A DNA stretch of 21,244 bases from a virus. Position 1 is the first letter of the stretch, and every line of letters begins with the position of its first letter. Position numbers and translations under genes: made by a program. A model generated the notes under the pieces. It was not told the DNA's origin and ran no database searches. It saw nothing but the letters and a program-made list of their open reading frames with translations. This document shows, piece by piece, positions 7,297 through 14,189 of this stretch. Where the stretch lies: the IMG/VR virus record IMGVR_UViG_3300030106_000681, positions 1 to 21,244 of that record; one strand, given 5' to 3'.

Positions 7297-7989
7297 TTAT
7301 ACACGAACACCACGATTTTTCATGATCTCCGCATATTGGGCCCTATCTTGGGGCTTGTTCATATCCAACTTGGATATGTCATTGTCTACCACAGGTTGCT
7401 TGCCTATTCCGTTACTTGATCCAGCACCACTTGGTCCTGCCTGTACGAAATGCGGGTTTGCTGTAAGGAATTCATTTACCAGTTGTGATACTTGAATTGG
7501 TTTACCCATTTCATCATATCTTACCTGTCCGTTTCCGTCCACTACATCAATAGCACCTGCTTCATTCAGCTTGATCTGTCCTTTTAACAATGAAGTCACT
7601 TGTTGTGGATTCACTGCCTTTTGACTACTTGCCTCATTTAACAAAGTACCGTCAACCTTGATACTGTGTAGTTCGTTCTCATACTGTTTGATCTTGCCTG
7701 TGAATTTCTCCGCCTGCTCGCTCAACAGTTTTTCGTACTCACCACGTTTCTCAAGTTCTTCCTTCTTGCGTTGGTCTTCTGCCTCAACAAGATTCTTGTA
7801 GTGGTCTAGATCCACGCCTGAATATTGCTTTTCAAACTTGGCTCTTTCTCTTGCCACCCTATCCGCAACAATGCGATTTACATCATCTTGGTTAAAGGTG
7901 TCATCCTTTACGACCTGCGTTTCTGCTACCTGCTGTTCTTGTGGAGAAGCAGTTGTCTCCGTTTTTTCCGCTTGGTTTTCTGCGTCCAT
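7297..7989 (-). CDS. Capsid scaffolding protein
   Basis: The 230-residue, highly charged protein lies immediately before the capsid gene. A disordered Gln/Glu/Thr-rich start (about residues 1-30) is followed by DDVNRIVADRVARERAKFEK and a long coiled coil to about residue 115 (EDQRKKEELEKRGEYEKLLS). A smaller domain and a Gly/Ser-rich linker to a basic C-terminus (YAEIMKNRGVRV), the likely capsid-binding end, complete it. This is the pattern of DUF4355/gp20-like phage scaffolds, which direct capsid assembly and leave the shell. The AGAGG ribosome site lies 6 nt from the ATG. The gene heads a block behind a TATAAATA motif. Confidence 0.9.
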   Translation of the reverse strand: MDAENQAEKTETTASPQEQQVAETQVVKDDTFNQDDVNRIVADRVARERAKFEKQYSGVDLDHYKNLVEAEDQRKKEELEKRGEYEKLLSEQAEKFTGKIKQYENELHSIKVDGTLLNEASSQKAVNPQQVTSLLKGQIKLNEAGAIDVVDGNGQVRYDEMGKPIQVSQLVNEFLTANPHFVQAGPSGAGSSNGIGKQPVVDNDISKLDMNKPQDRAQYAEIMKNRGVRV

Positions 7990-8048
7990 TATATACCTCT
8001 TTCTAATTGGTTGAGTTCTACCACCTGCCCTCTATTAGCAGTATGTTA

Positions 8049-8056
8049 TATTTATA
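8049..8056 (-). promoter_or_regulatory. Exact T4-late consensus TATAAATA before the scaffold-capsid block
   Basis: The minus strand reads GTATAAATATAAC in the 86-nt gap ahead of the scaffold gene, 59 nt from its ATG. TATAAATA is identical to the T4 late promoter element. The gap holds no other gene. The pairing of this motif with the two most highly expressed head genes supports a late promoter; activity is inferred. Confidence 0.6.
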
Positions 8057-8075
8057 CAATTAAGATAAAAACAAA

Positions 8076-8231
8076 TTATTTACGGCGTCTTCCGCCACGT
8101 TTTGTCTTTTTCTTCTTCTTTTTACCACCACGCATTGCCATGATATTTCTCCCTATTGGTTGTAATCTGAAACGACGCTTACCCATGCGTTCGCCTTGTA
8201 GTCCGCTAAGACTAGACGCAGTAACAGTCAC
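8076..8231 (-). CDS. Basic 51-residue microprotein with GTG start
   Basis: A 51-codon frame starts at GTG, which overlaps the previous gene's stop as GTGA. AAGGGA lies 6 nt upstream. The protein begins with MTVTASSLSGLQGERMGKRR, continues FRLQPIGRNI and ends with MAMRGGKKKKKKTKRGGRRR plus a final K: six consecutive lysines and four closing basic residues. A second in-frame start with its own GGGAGA site lies at the MAMRGG methionine and would give only the 21-residue basic tail. The function is not known. The charge suggests contact with DNA or capsid interior, which is inference. It is the last of five small basic genes before the scaffold gene. Confidence 0.75.
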   Translation of the reverse strand: MTVTASSLSGLQGERMGKRRFRLQPIGRNIMAMRGGKKKKKKTKRGGRRRK

Positions 8232-8524
8232 TTGCGTCCCTTCTTTAGAATGTTTCTAGCCCAGCTTAATCCTGCGTTGCCACCCCATCCTAAATAAGCC
8301 TGTGTGCCAGGTGTGTTTTGTCCTGGCTTGTAATATGCTTTTGCTCTACTTAAAAAACTAAAAGTTCTTTTTACTGTTGCCATAGAAACGTTTGTACCTT
8401 TGCTGTATTGGTTTGCCCTTGCTAATCCAACTGGCGTCATGCCCTTACGACTTGCTGGTGCTTTGTTTCTTAGTGCCAAAGCTCTTTTGGCGTTACGCAT
8501 CATTGCTTTGGTTGGCTTTGGCAT
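8228..8524 (-). CDS. Basic phage head-region protein with GWGG motif
   Basis: The 98-residue, very basic protein runs MPKPTKAMMRNAKRALALRN, then GMTPVGLARANQYSKG, an SMATVKRTFSFLSRAKAYY segment and AYLGWGGNAGLSWARNIL near the end. I recognise the layout MxxNAxRxLxLR, G-x-T-x-V-G-x-A-R-A, S-x-x-T-V-x-R, G-W-G-G-x-A-G-x-x-W-A from small phage proteins. In other phages the same module sits beside, or is fused to, the prohead protease. Its own function is not known to me. Here it stands alone between portal and scaffold. It starts directly after the TAA of the 32-residue gene. Confidence 0.8.
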   Translation of the reverse strand: MPKPTKAMMRNAKRALALRNKAPASRKGMTPVGLARANQYSKGTNVSMATVKRTFSFLSRAKAYYKPGQNTPGTQAYLGWGGNAGLSWARNILKKGRK

Positions 8525-8623
8525 TTACTTTTTCTTTCTGCTTTTCAATATTGCTTTTTGTAAACCTATAGGCAATTTTTTTTGTTTTGCTGTTAGGCCT
8601 TTTGTTTTTTTCTTGTGTTTCAT
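8525..8623 (-). CDS. 32-residue lysine-rich microprotein
   Basis: A 32-codon frame encodes MKHKKKTKGLTAKQKKLPIG followed by LQKAILKSRKKK. The ATG overlaps the stop of the upstream gene as TAATG, with AGGAG 8-9 nt upstream embedded in that gene's last codons. The stop is directly followed by the ATG of the next gene, so the frame fills its gap exactly. A GLTxKQKxLPxxLQKAIL core recalls similar tiny basic proteins in marine phages, a resemblance I state from memory. The function is unknown; it is a candidate capsid-interior or DNA-binding peptide. Confidence 0.75.
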   Translation of the reverse strand: MKHKKKTKGLTAKQKKLPIGLQKAILKSRKKK

Positions 8624-8868
8624 TACCTTTTTCTCCTCATGCTTCTACGCAGATCTAAATCATGTTTTCTTGATCCTCTAATAAAACTGTTTACTCTGCC
8701 CATTGCCCATTGTGCCATTCCTATGCCTGGTCTTGAACCTGAACTTAAAAACGCACCCTGTCCACGACGGAATACCTTACGCAAAGTACCAACAGGTATG
8801 CCACTGCGTTTTGCTTTGGCTTGTAAACTTTTAACGACGCTTTGTCTTAATGGTTTTCTTTTTGCCAA
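8623..8868 (-). CDS. Basic DUF5824-like phage protein, TTG start
   Basis: The protein of about 81 residues starts MAKRKPLRQSVVKSLQAKAK, then SGIPVGTLRKVFRRGQGAF, then a PGIGMAQWAMGRVNSFIRG segment and a basic tail. The order K-x-x-A-K-x-S-G-x-x-x-G-T-L-x-K-V-x-x-R-G, a G-x-R-P-G turn, Q-W-A-x-x-R-V-N-S-F is a recognisable module found in many phages and some large viruses (DUF5824-like); its role is not established. I chose the TTG at 8868 because AGGAG sits 7 nt before it and it begins with MAKRKP. An ATG six codons upstream (8886) lies before that ribosome site and has none of its own. Confidence 0.78.
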   Translation of the reverse strand: MAKRKPLRQSVVKSLQAKAKRSGIPVGTLRKVFRRGQGAFLSSGSRPGIGMAQWAMGRVNSFIRGSRKHDLDLRRSMRRKR

Positions 8869-9055
8869 GACTAACTCTCCTATCAATTAAACTTTGCGGT
8901 ATTCTTCTGCCTGCTTTGGCCAAACTGCTTATTTGTTTCTGAAGACGTGCTACGGCGCTTCTACGTGCGCCTGTGAGCCCACTTAGATACTTTTTAGGTA
9001 TACCTGTTTTCTTATCTTTTGGTACCCGTCTTCTAGATGATTTCTTTGATGCCAT
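8831..9055 (-). CDS. Basic 74-residue protein with DKKTGIPKKYL motif
   Basis: This extremely basic protein begins with MASKKSSRRRVPKDKKTGIP and continues KKYLSGLTGARRSAVARL. A helix and a closing SLGKKKTIKTKRR tail complete it. KDKKTGxPKKYxxG is a recurrent short motif in small marine phage and giant-virus proteins, but I know of no proven function. It overlaps both neighbours by about 20-40 nt, so it is embedded in the tightly packed portal-scaffold interval. Start support is modest (GGGA 8 nt upstream of ATG). DNA or capsid binding is inferred from charge only. Confidence 0.78.
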   Translation of the reverse strand: MASKKSSRRRVPKDKKTGIPKKYLSGLTGARRSAVARLQKQISSLAKAGRRIPQSLIDRRVSLGKKKTIKTKRR

Positions 9056-9233
9056 CTAAATATCCCATACTCATGCCTATTGCTGATAGACTTACAATTA
9101 CACTAACTGTTATTAAAAACAATCCAATCTTTGTGTATATGTTAAGATGCTTTAGATGATTGTCTACTATAAGGTCCAGCTTGTCCTCAATCCTAGACAT
9201 ACGCTTTTCCAAATCTTGTACTTCAACTTTCAT
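9033..9233 (-). CDS. Holin-like small membrane protein
   Basis: The 66-residue protein has a charged coiled-coil N-terminus (VEVQDLEKRMSRIEDKLDLI). A single hydrophobic span at about residues 36-58 (IGLFLITVSVIVSLSAIGMS) follows, with a short charged tail. This one-helix-plus-coiled-coil plan resembles XhlA-type or class III holin-like proteins, though any small bitopic phage membrane protein would look similar. A strong GGGAGGG site lies 6 nt from the ATG. No endolysin is visible in the window. Its position between portal and head genes is not where a lysis cassette is usually found, so holin function is tentative. Confidence 0.6.
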   Translation of the reverse strand: MKVEVQDLEKRMSRIEDKLDLIVDNHLKHLNIYTKIGLFLITVSVIVSLSAIGMSMGYLDGIKEII

Positions 9234-9474
9234 TTATGCCCTCCCAACTTGGATGTTCTTGCCATCCTAGTGTTTTGCTACGTTCCAATATTTCCTTACG
9301 TCTTGTTCTACATAGATGGAACAGTTCCAGTAGATTTTTTCGTGCCCTCACGCCTGCCGCCTTAGAATCTTTTGTTTCAAATTTTTGTATGTTTTCATTA
9401 TACTCTGCCAACACTTGCCTAATGTGTTTTTCAGTGCCATGTATAAAGTCCCTATCTGGTACATACTTACCCAT
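9223..9474 (-). CDS. Small helical protein next to portal, function unknown
   Basis: From the ATG at 9474 the protein has 83 residues: MGKYVPDRDFIHGTEKHIRQ, then VLAEYNENIQKFETKDSKAA, then a very basic helix (RARKNLLELFHLCRTRRKEI). The R-x-R-K-x-L-x-E-L...R-R-K-E-I helix resembles small conserved phage proteins sometimes labelled histone-like; I cannot assign a function. It overlaps the portal stop by 8 nt. A TTG five codons upstream is an alternative start (9489), but the MGKYVPDRDF start sits 8 nt after GGGA and reads like a natural N-terminus. Confidence 0.75.
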   Translation of the reverse strand: MGKYVPDRDFIHGTEKHIRQVLAEYNENIQKFETKDSKAAGVRARKNLLELFHLCRTRRKEILERSKTLGWQEHPSWEGINES

Positions 9475-10978
9475 CCTGATTATTCCCAAAGAAGTTTGCT
9501 ATCTCTGGATGTAATTCTAATATTTGTTCGTTGGTATAACCTTGTTCTAACATTTCTCTCATATGCGTTATCATGTCCTGTGGATTTTCCATAGGTGGAT
9601 GTGTCATAGCTGTTTGTAAAGGTTGTTGAGGTGCTTCATATGGCTCCTCCATAATTGTTTCATATATTTCTTTATCCAATGCGTCAACAATGTTAGGATC
9701 AGCAATGTTTGCCTCCTTGGCTAATTTTAACATAGCCACGTCATTTGCTTTGTCCTGTATTGAGAATGATCTAGCATATTCTATTTCACCATTCCATACG
9801 TTGCCTTGGTACATTGCCCAACAACGCCAAATTTGTTCTTCAGCGTGTTCATAGTTCATTGCGAAGTCTGCCAATTTAGCATTTAGCATTTGGAACTCCG
9901 TTTGTAAACCTATACCTGACAAACGTCTGCTTTCAATAGAACGTATTCCTCCCAAACAGGCCATTCTATCAATTGCTTCTACCCTCTTGTCCATTGCGTT
10001 TATTAGGCTGTCAATACTTGCTCCATTAGGTTGTAGCAAATAAGGTTTTAGTCCTGGATCAGCACCTTGTGGTATTTGTATGATTGATCCTGCTCCAGCC
10101 GCCGCTTCAACGCCTACTTCTTTTACAAGTGATGGGTGATTAGTAAGCCTAATAATTTGTTCCATCTCACTTGAATATTCATTAAGTTCTTTTTGTATGT
10201 CTGCTATGTCACCTACAGCACTTATACCTATGCCACGTATGTTTGAACGCTGTGCGTACACACAAACAGCAGGAACCCTACCTAATTCATTTGGTATTGT
10301 TTCTACTAGGTCTGCTTCTTTTTCGTCTGCGTCAATTAGGTATACATTTATTTCTTCAGGAGTGTATTCTCTAATGTACTGTCTGTTGTCTGCTATTTCT
10401 TCTTTTACTTTGAGATAGTTAAGCACATACAATCCGTTGGTAAGTCTGTCATAGCTCCAATCCAATACGTTGTCAGGAGTAAACATAGAAACGTAAGGAC
10501 GTATAGACTGTTCAAGTTCATCTGCCCTTGTTCTTGTTACAACGTTTGGTTTGTCTATAACCACCCAAGCATTACCATACACCATTGCGAAAGCACTAAG
10601 GTCTTTCATAAAACTTTCAAAGCTTCTACCATCCAAGTCAGCATCTTTTAGGAATGGTTGAAGTCCAGGATCATTTTCTATTGATCCATAATCTCTTTTT
10701 ACGTCCTTACGGAACAAGAAACTGTTGTATATACCAACAACGCTTTTCACATGATTGTCTAGTCCTATCATGCGTAAACGTTTTTCGTAATCGTCTCTGC
10801 TTTCGTAATAGTATGGTTCTAGGTATTTGCCAGTGTAGTAGTCGTAACCACCTTGGAAACTGTCTCCTAAAAACAACCATCTGTTTATGTAATGTTTGTA
10901 TGCTGTATGTGATTCAACCAAATAATCTATATTTTGAATTGAACCGCCTTTTATTATCCTATCTCTAATAGCTGGCAT
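9467..10978 (-). CDS. Portal protein (DUF4055/SPP1 gp6-like)
   Basis: The 503-residue protein directly follows the large terminase. The N-terminal wing region has LFLGDSFQGGYDYYTGKYLE and RDDYEKRLRMIGLDNHVKSV. The middle has FAMVYGNAWVVIDKPN and RPYVSMFTPDNVLDWSYDRL, a pattern typical of DUF4055-type portals. The stem and crown region follows (DIADIQKELNEYSSEMEQII; SGIGLQTEFQMLNAKLADFA), and the C-terminus is acidic and Gln-rich. It forms the dodecameric ring through which DNA enters the head. It has an AGGAG site ahead of the ATG and overlaps the terminase stop by one base. Size and order are normal for the family. Confidence 0.92.
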   Translation of the reverse strand: MPAIRDRIIKGGSIQNIDYLVESHTAYKHYINRWLFLGDSFQGGYDYYTGKYLEPYYYESRDDYEKRLRMIGLDNHVKSVVGIYNSFLFRKDVKRDYGSIENDPGLQPFLKDADLDGRSFESFMKDLSAFAMVYGNAWVVIDKPNVVTRTRADELEQSIRPYVSMFTPDNVLDWSYDRLTNGLYVLNYLKVKEEIADNRQYIREYTPEEINVYLIDADEKEADLVETIPNELGRVPAVCVYAQRSNIRGIGISAVGDIADIQKELNEYSSEMEQIIRLTNHPSLVKEVGVEAAAGAGSIIQIPQGADPGLKPYLLQPNGASIDSLINAMDKRVEAIDRMACLGGIRSIESRRLSGIGLQTEFQMLNAKLADFAMNYEHAEEQIWRCWAMYQGNVWNGEIEYARSFSIQDKANDVAMLKLAKEANIADPNIVDALDKEIYETIMEEPYEAPQQPLQTAMTHPPMENPQDMITHMREMLEQGYTNEQILELHPEIANFFGNNQDG

Positions 10979-12228
10979 TAGTTATATCTCCTGTTATTGG
11001 CACTACCAGAAAATGCCCAACGTTGTGGTTCTGAAGTGGTGTGCTCTGTTCTAAGTGGGAACAAGAAGTCACACAAATAACCAACAGCATCTGCCATATG
11101 GTCCAATTCACCGTCCTTTTCAATAACGGACGTACCTGGTTTGTATACCATCTTTTCTAAACTACTTATTATGTTTCTACACTTTGGATCCACGAACAAG
11201 GTGCGTGTTCCCTGCGTGTTCTTTAATTTTGCGTTGACAGAATTTACCCTGTCTCTAACTGCTGTATGACTGTTTCTTGCCTTTACTGTGAATCCTGCGT
11301 TTTGTAGGATAGAAATATCTGTGCGTCCACCAGCGGATGTTTTTCTTTGTCTACCTGCTGGATCTGGATACATTATTATTCTTGAATTTGGATATCTACG
11401 TTTTAGTTCATCACAAGCTTCATCTGTGTTTGAGCCTCTGATACATATCTCATCTATAAAGTTAATTGTATTGCCTTCAATTACTGATATTGCTACACTC
11501 ATTGGATCAATGTTAAAGTCTATGCCGCAATGTATTTCTCTTGTGTCCATATTGTTACAAGGCATAATAGTTTGTTCTCTGTCAAAGTTGTAATAAACAA
11601 CACCAGAATAGGTTGTAAACGTTGCCAAGTATTCTTGTTCAAACGTTCTTTCATCCATGTCTCTTTTTGCCGCTTCAACTTCTGTAGCAGGAACTTGTCC
11701 ACCTTCTACAGTTGTGTATGTAAAACTTTCCCAGTCATTTGTTATGCCTGCCATTGAATACATTTCATGGCTCCATGATCCTACGCCTCTTGGTGTGCCT
11801 AAAAACAATGCGTGTCCATCCTTATCTGATAGGGTTGGTCTAAGCACTTCCGTAAATGCTTTTGGTTCAATGTCTTGAAATTCATCTAACACTAAAAAGT
11901 CCAATCCAACTCCTCTCAAACTGTCAGGAGCATCTGCTCCTTTTAAATATATTTTACTACCATTCTTAAGACGTAAGTACATCTCAGCTTCATTGGTAGC
12001 ATCTACCCAACGCAAGGACTTTAATCTATCCTTTAGTTGGTCCCAAACAATATTCTTTGCCATCCTGTAGCTGGGTGCTACATACCAAACCAACTTATCT
12101 GGTTGGCTGGCAAAACGTGCCAATTCTCTCATTGCCACGTGTGTCTTACCAAATCTACGTCCAGTTACCGCTACACGGAACCTAGCGTCTGATTCACAAA
12201 TGCTTTTTTGGGGGGTGCTCAAAGGCAT
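10978..12228 (-). CDS. terL: Terminase large subunit (ATPase-nuclease)
   Basis: The 416-residue packaging motor has a Walker A TGRRFGKT at residues 22-29, Walker B FLVLDE at 111-116 with catalytic E116, and a LGTPRG coupling motif at 143-148. In the RNase H-like nuclease domain, GIDFN carries D237, YPDPAG carries D289 and DHMADA gives D376/D380, so all expected acidic metal ligands are present. It packages DNA into the prohead through the portal and cuts it to length. The start has GGGAGG within the end of the small terminase gene. The short adenine-binding lead-in (MPLSTPQKSI) is typical. It appears intact and complete. Confidence 0.97.
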   Translation of the reverse strand: MPLSTPQKSICESDARFRVAVTGRRFGKTHVAMRELARFASQPDKLVWYVAPSYRMAKNIVWDQLKDRLKSLRWVDATNEAEMYLRLKNGSKIYLKGADAPDSLRGVGLDFLVLDEFQDIEPKAFTEVLRPTLSDKDGHALFLGTPRGVGSWSHEMYSMAGITNDWESFTYTTVEGGQVPATEVEAAKRDMDERTFEQEYLATFTTYSGVVYYNFDREQTIMPCNNMDTREIHCGIDFNIDPMSVAISVIEGNTINFIDEICIRGSNTDEACDELKRRYPNSRIIMYPDPAGRQRKTSAGGRTDISILQNAGFTVKARNSHTAVRDRVNSVNAKLKNTQGTRTLFVDPKCRNIISSLEKMVYKPGTSVIEKDGELDHMADAVGYLCDFLFPLRTEHTTSEPQRWAFSGSANNRRYN

Positions 12229-12549
12229 TTAGTCCTCCCAAGGTAATGGCATTTTATTTTCACTGTCCTCTGGTGTATCCTTCATACCAAGGTACTGCTT
12301 TGATAAGAAAATTTGAATCCTTGTGTCCCCGTTCATTGCCTTTTCCCACATAGCTCGCCTTAATGTTTTTTTGCCTTCTTGTTTGCCTTTGTCTAATATA
12401 CTTCCAAATCTTTTTCTTAAAGTTGCGGCAGTTGTTCCAACTACCTCAGCAATCTCTTGATCTGAGCATTGGATACAAGACAGTTTGTACACAAGATCTC
12501 TATCTATGGTCTTGTATTTCCTGTTTGTATTTTGCTCTTGTTTTGACAT
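12229..12549 (-). CDS. terS: Terminase small subunit
   Basis: The 106-residue protein lies directly before the large subunit. It has a helix-turn-helix-like segment (YKLSCIQCSDQEIAEVVGTT, then AATLRKRFGSIL). A second helical part (GKKTLRRAMWEKAMNGDTRI, then QIFLSKQYLGMKD) is the usual small terminase pattern. The acidic C-terminus (PEDSENKMPLPWED) probably contacts the large subunit. It recognises the packaging site on the concatemer and loads the motor. Its start overlaps the preceding stop as TAATG. Confidence 0.92.
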   Translation of the reverse strand: MSKQEQNTNRKYKTIDRDLVYKLSCIQCSDQEIAEVVGTTAATLRKRFGSILDKGKQEGKKTLRRAMWEKAMNGDTRIQIFLSKQYLGMKDTPEDSENKMPLPWED

Positions 12550-12881
12550 TATGCTTGTCTCTCCACGACTTTTACTCTAATGTTTCTTGAATCCTTTTTG
12601 CTGTTATCAGTAACAATCCTATACTCTACATTGTAAATGTTGCCTGCCGTACCAGCACTTAGAAATGCTGTAGCCAATGTATTTGTGTTTGTTGTACTGT
12701 CAACGGCCAATGGACTCCCATCTCCTGATATTGTTTCAACTGTTACTGTGGCACTTGATATAACTTCTCCACTTGGCATCCAGTTGGACCAATCCAGGGT
12801 GTAGTCAAGCACAGCGAATGGATCTTTTTCAATAAAAGCTCCTACTCTATCCTGCTTGAATCCTGTTAGTGTATGTCCCAT
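12549..12881 (-). CDS. Short conserved phage structural protein (fibre/tail adaptor type)
   Basis: The 110-residue beta-rich protein has KDPFAVLDYTLDWSNWMPSG near residues 19-38, then SATVTVETISGDGSPLAVDS and a C-terminal IYNVEYRIVTDNSKKDSRNI stretch. D-P-x-A-V-L-D-Y-x-x-D-W-S-x-W followed by an Ig-like strand pattern and R-I-x-T is a widespread phage protein type usually found between terminase or fibre genes. It is thought to be a virion component, with no exact role known to me. A strong AGGAG site precedes the ATG, which abuts the stop of the repeat protein (1-nt overlap). Confidence 0.72.
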   Translation of the reverse strand: MGHTLTGFKQDRVGAFIEKDPFAVLDYTLDWSNWMPSGEVISSATVTVETISGDGSPLAVDSTTNTNTLATAFLSAGTAGNIYNVEYRIVTDNSKKDSRNIRVKVVERQA

Positions 12882-14167
12882 TAACTTTCTCTCCTGTCTA
12901 GTGGATTGCCTTCTACCTCAACTAAAGTTAGGTGTTGAATCTGTAGCTTTCTGCTTTCAGAAGGTATGATTCTTGACCTAGATTCAGCCTCAATAGTATT
13001 TATACGATCTTCTGAATCCACCGTAAATTTCCGTGGTTCCTGTGCTATAACCAACGTTCTTTGTTCATTGTCTATTGTTAATACACGGAACGGATCTATG
13101 TTGTAAATTGTTAGTGCTGACACCACAGCCGCAAAGCCAGTTAGGTTTGCTGTACCAGTAAAGTTAGCGCCACCTATTGCTGATACTGTTGCTGTGCTTG
13201 TCAATGAGCCTGTAAAGCCTCTTGTTGCTGTTGGAGTTGAAGTTAATGTGCCTGTTGATGTTAATTCTAATGAAGGAGCAAATACTGGATTTGATATAGC
13301 ATTTACTGTTGCTGTTACCTGTAGATCTGCTTCTCCTACTGCTGTAAAGCCACCAATACCATTTAGTGTTGCTACACTATTGATGTCTATTTCACCAGTT
13401 TTAATTTTTCTAGCTTCTACAGATACTGTAGCAGAACTTGAAATGCTTGTGTCTGAGCCTCTTAGCCTATTGGCATCAATGCTGATTGTACCAAGGCTGG
13501 CAATAAGTGTTGTGCCTCTTTGTACAAGGTCACCATCTACTGTTACAGACGCAGAACTTGAAATATCTGCTTCAAACTGTTTTATTCTATTTGGTGTAGC
13601 TGAAACTGTGCCAAGGCTTGTAACAATGGCCGCTCCATTCAGTTGTTCTACCATTGTACAGCTTAGAGAAGCTGTTGCTGTAAGGTTAGCCGCCGCTATT
13701 TTTACTTTTCTGGCGTCAACTGCTACTGTGCCTGCCCATGTGTTTGGAGCCGCATCATTCCAAGTAGTTCTACCTGACCATGTATGGTTGTCACTGTCAA
13801 AGCCAGTAATGTCTGCTTGGCCTTGTTTGGTTTGTACACCTGCGGCCGTAACTGTAGCTGTAGTAGATAAGGTTAATTCACCTACTTTGGTTGCTACTGC
13901 TGTTACTGAACTTGATAATACACCACTTACGCTTACTTCTGCGTTTTTAGTTTGTGGTGCTGAACAGCTTACTGTTGCTGTTATACTGCTTGACGATTCG
14001 CCTTGCTGTATTCTTGTACAGGTTGCTGAAACTGTTGCTGTACTGGAGAGAGTTGCTTCTCCAAGTACTACTCCTGATACATAGCCATCTGCTACGTAGG
14101 AGCCAGTAACATAGTCGTCTGCTGTATAGCCTGAAGCTAGGTATATGTCACTGACATAGTTTGACAC
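12881..14167 (-). CDS. Repeat-built virion surface/fibre-like protein with 20-residue and 9-residue repeats
   Basis: The 428-residue protein has three parts. Residues 1-35 are Tyr/Asp/Gly rich (GYTADDYVTGSYVADGYVSG). Residues 36-356 hold about 15 tandem units, most exactly 20 residues (for example GEATLSSTATVSATCTRIQQ and GELTLSTTATVTAAGVQTKQ), with one 22-residue insertion around 123-150 rich in Trp and Asn. Residues 361-414 switch to a 9-residue period with Arg at 361, 370, 379, 388, 397 and 406 and Glu at the eighth place of the first five units. Such regularity suggests a beta-solenoid or fibrous rod; a virion decoration or fibre role is inferred. The start is GTG with AAGGGG 7 nt upstream. 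Confidence 0.8.
   Translation of the reverse strand: MSNYVSDIYLASGYTADDYVTGSYVADGYVSGVVLGEATLSSTATVSATCTRIQQGESSSSITATVSCSAPQTKNAEVSVSGVLSSSVTAVATKVGELTLSTTATVTAAGVQTKQGQADITGFDSDNHTWSGRTTWNDAAPNTWAGTVAVDARKVKIAAANLTATASLSCTMVEQLNGAAIVTSLGTVSATPNRIKQFEADISSSASVTVDGDLVQRGTTLIASLGTISIDANRLRGSDTSISSSATVSVEARKIKTGEIDINSVATLNGIGGFTAVGEADLQVTATVNAISNPVFAPSLELTSTGTLTSTPTATRGFTGSLTSTATVSAIGGANFTGTANLTGFAAVVSALTIYNIDPFRVLTIDNEQRTLVIAQEPRKFTVDSEDRINTIEAESRSRIIPSESRKLQIQHLTLVEVEGNPLDRRES
12997..13004 (-). promoter_or_regulatory. TATAAATA inside a coding region, possible weak late promoter
   Basis: The minus strand reads CGTATAAATACTA within the C-terminal part of the repeat protein gene, 115 nt ahead of the next gene, which leads into the terminase and portal genes. 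The octamer matches the T4 late element exactly. It is the only minus-strand copy of the core that lies in coding sequence, and in DNA this AT-rich a chance match is quite possible. Confidence 0.25.
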
Positions 14168-14189
14168 AATGGTTCCCCTTTAGTGTCTA

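Noticed and set aside
9033-9233. A full lysis cassette around the holin-like gene
   Set aside because: No endolysin or spanin-like gene is adjacent or elsewhere in the window, so only a holin-like label is given.
13194-14084. Long plus-strand frame (296 codons) opposite the repeat protein gene
   Set aside because: It is antisense to a gene with clear protein repeats and a good ribosome site; the repeated Ser/Ala/Thr/Val codons leave the opposite frame open. Its own start has no ribosome site and the protein resembles nothing.
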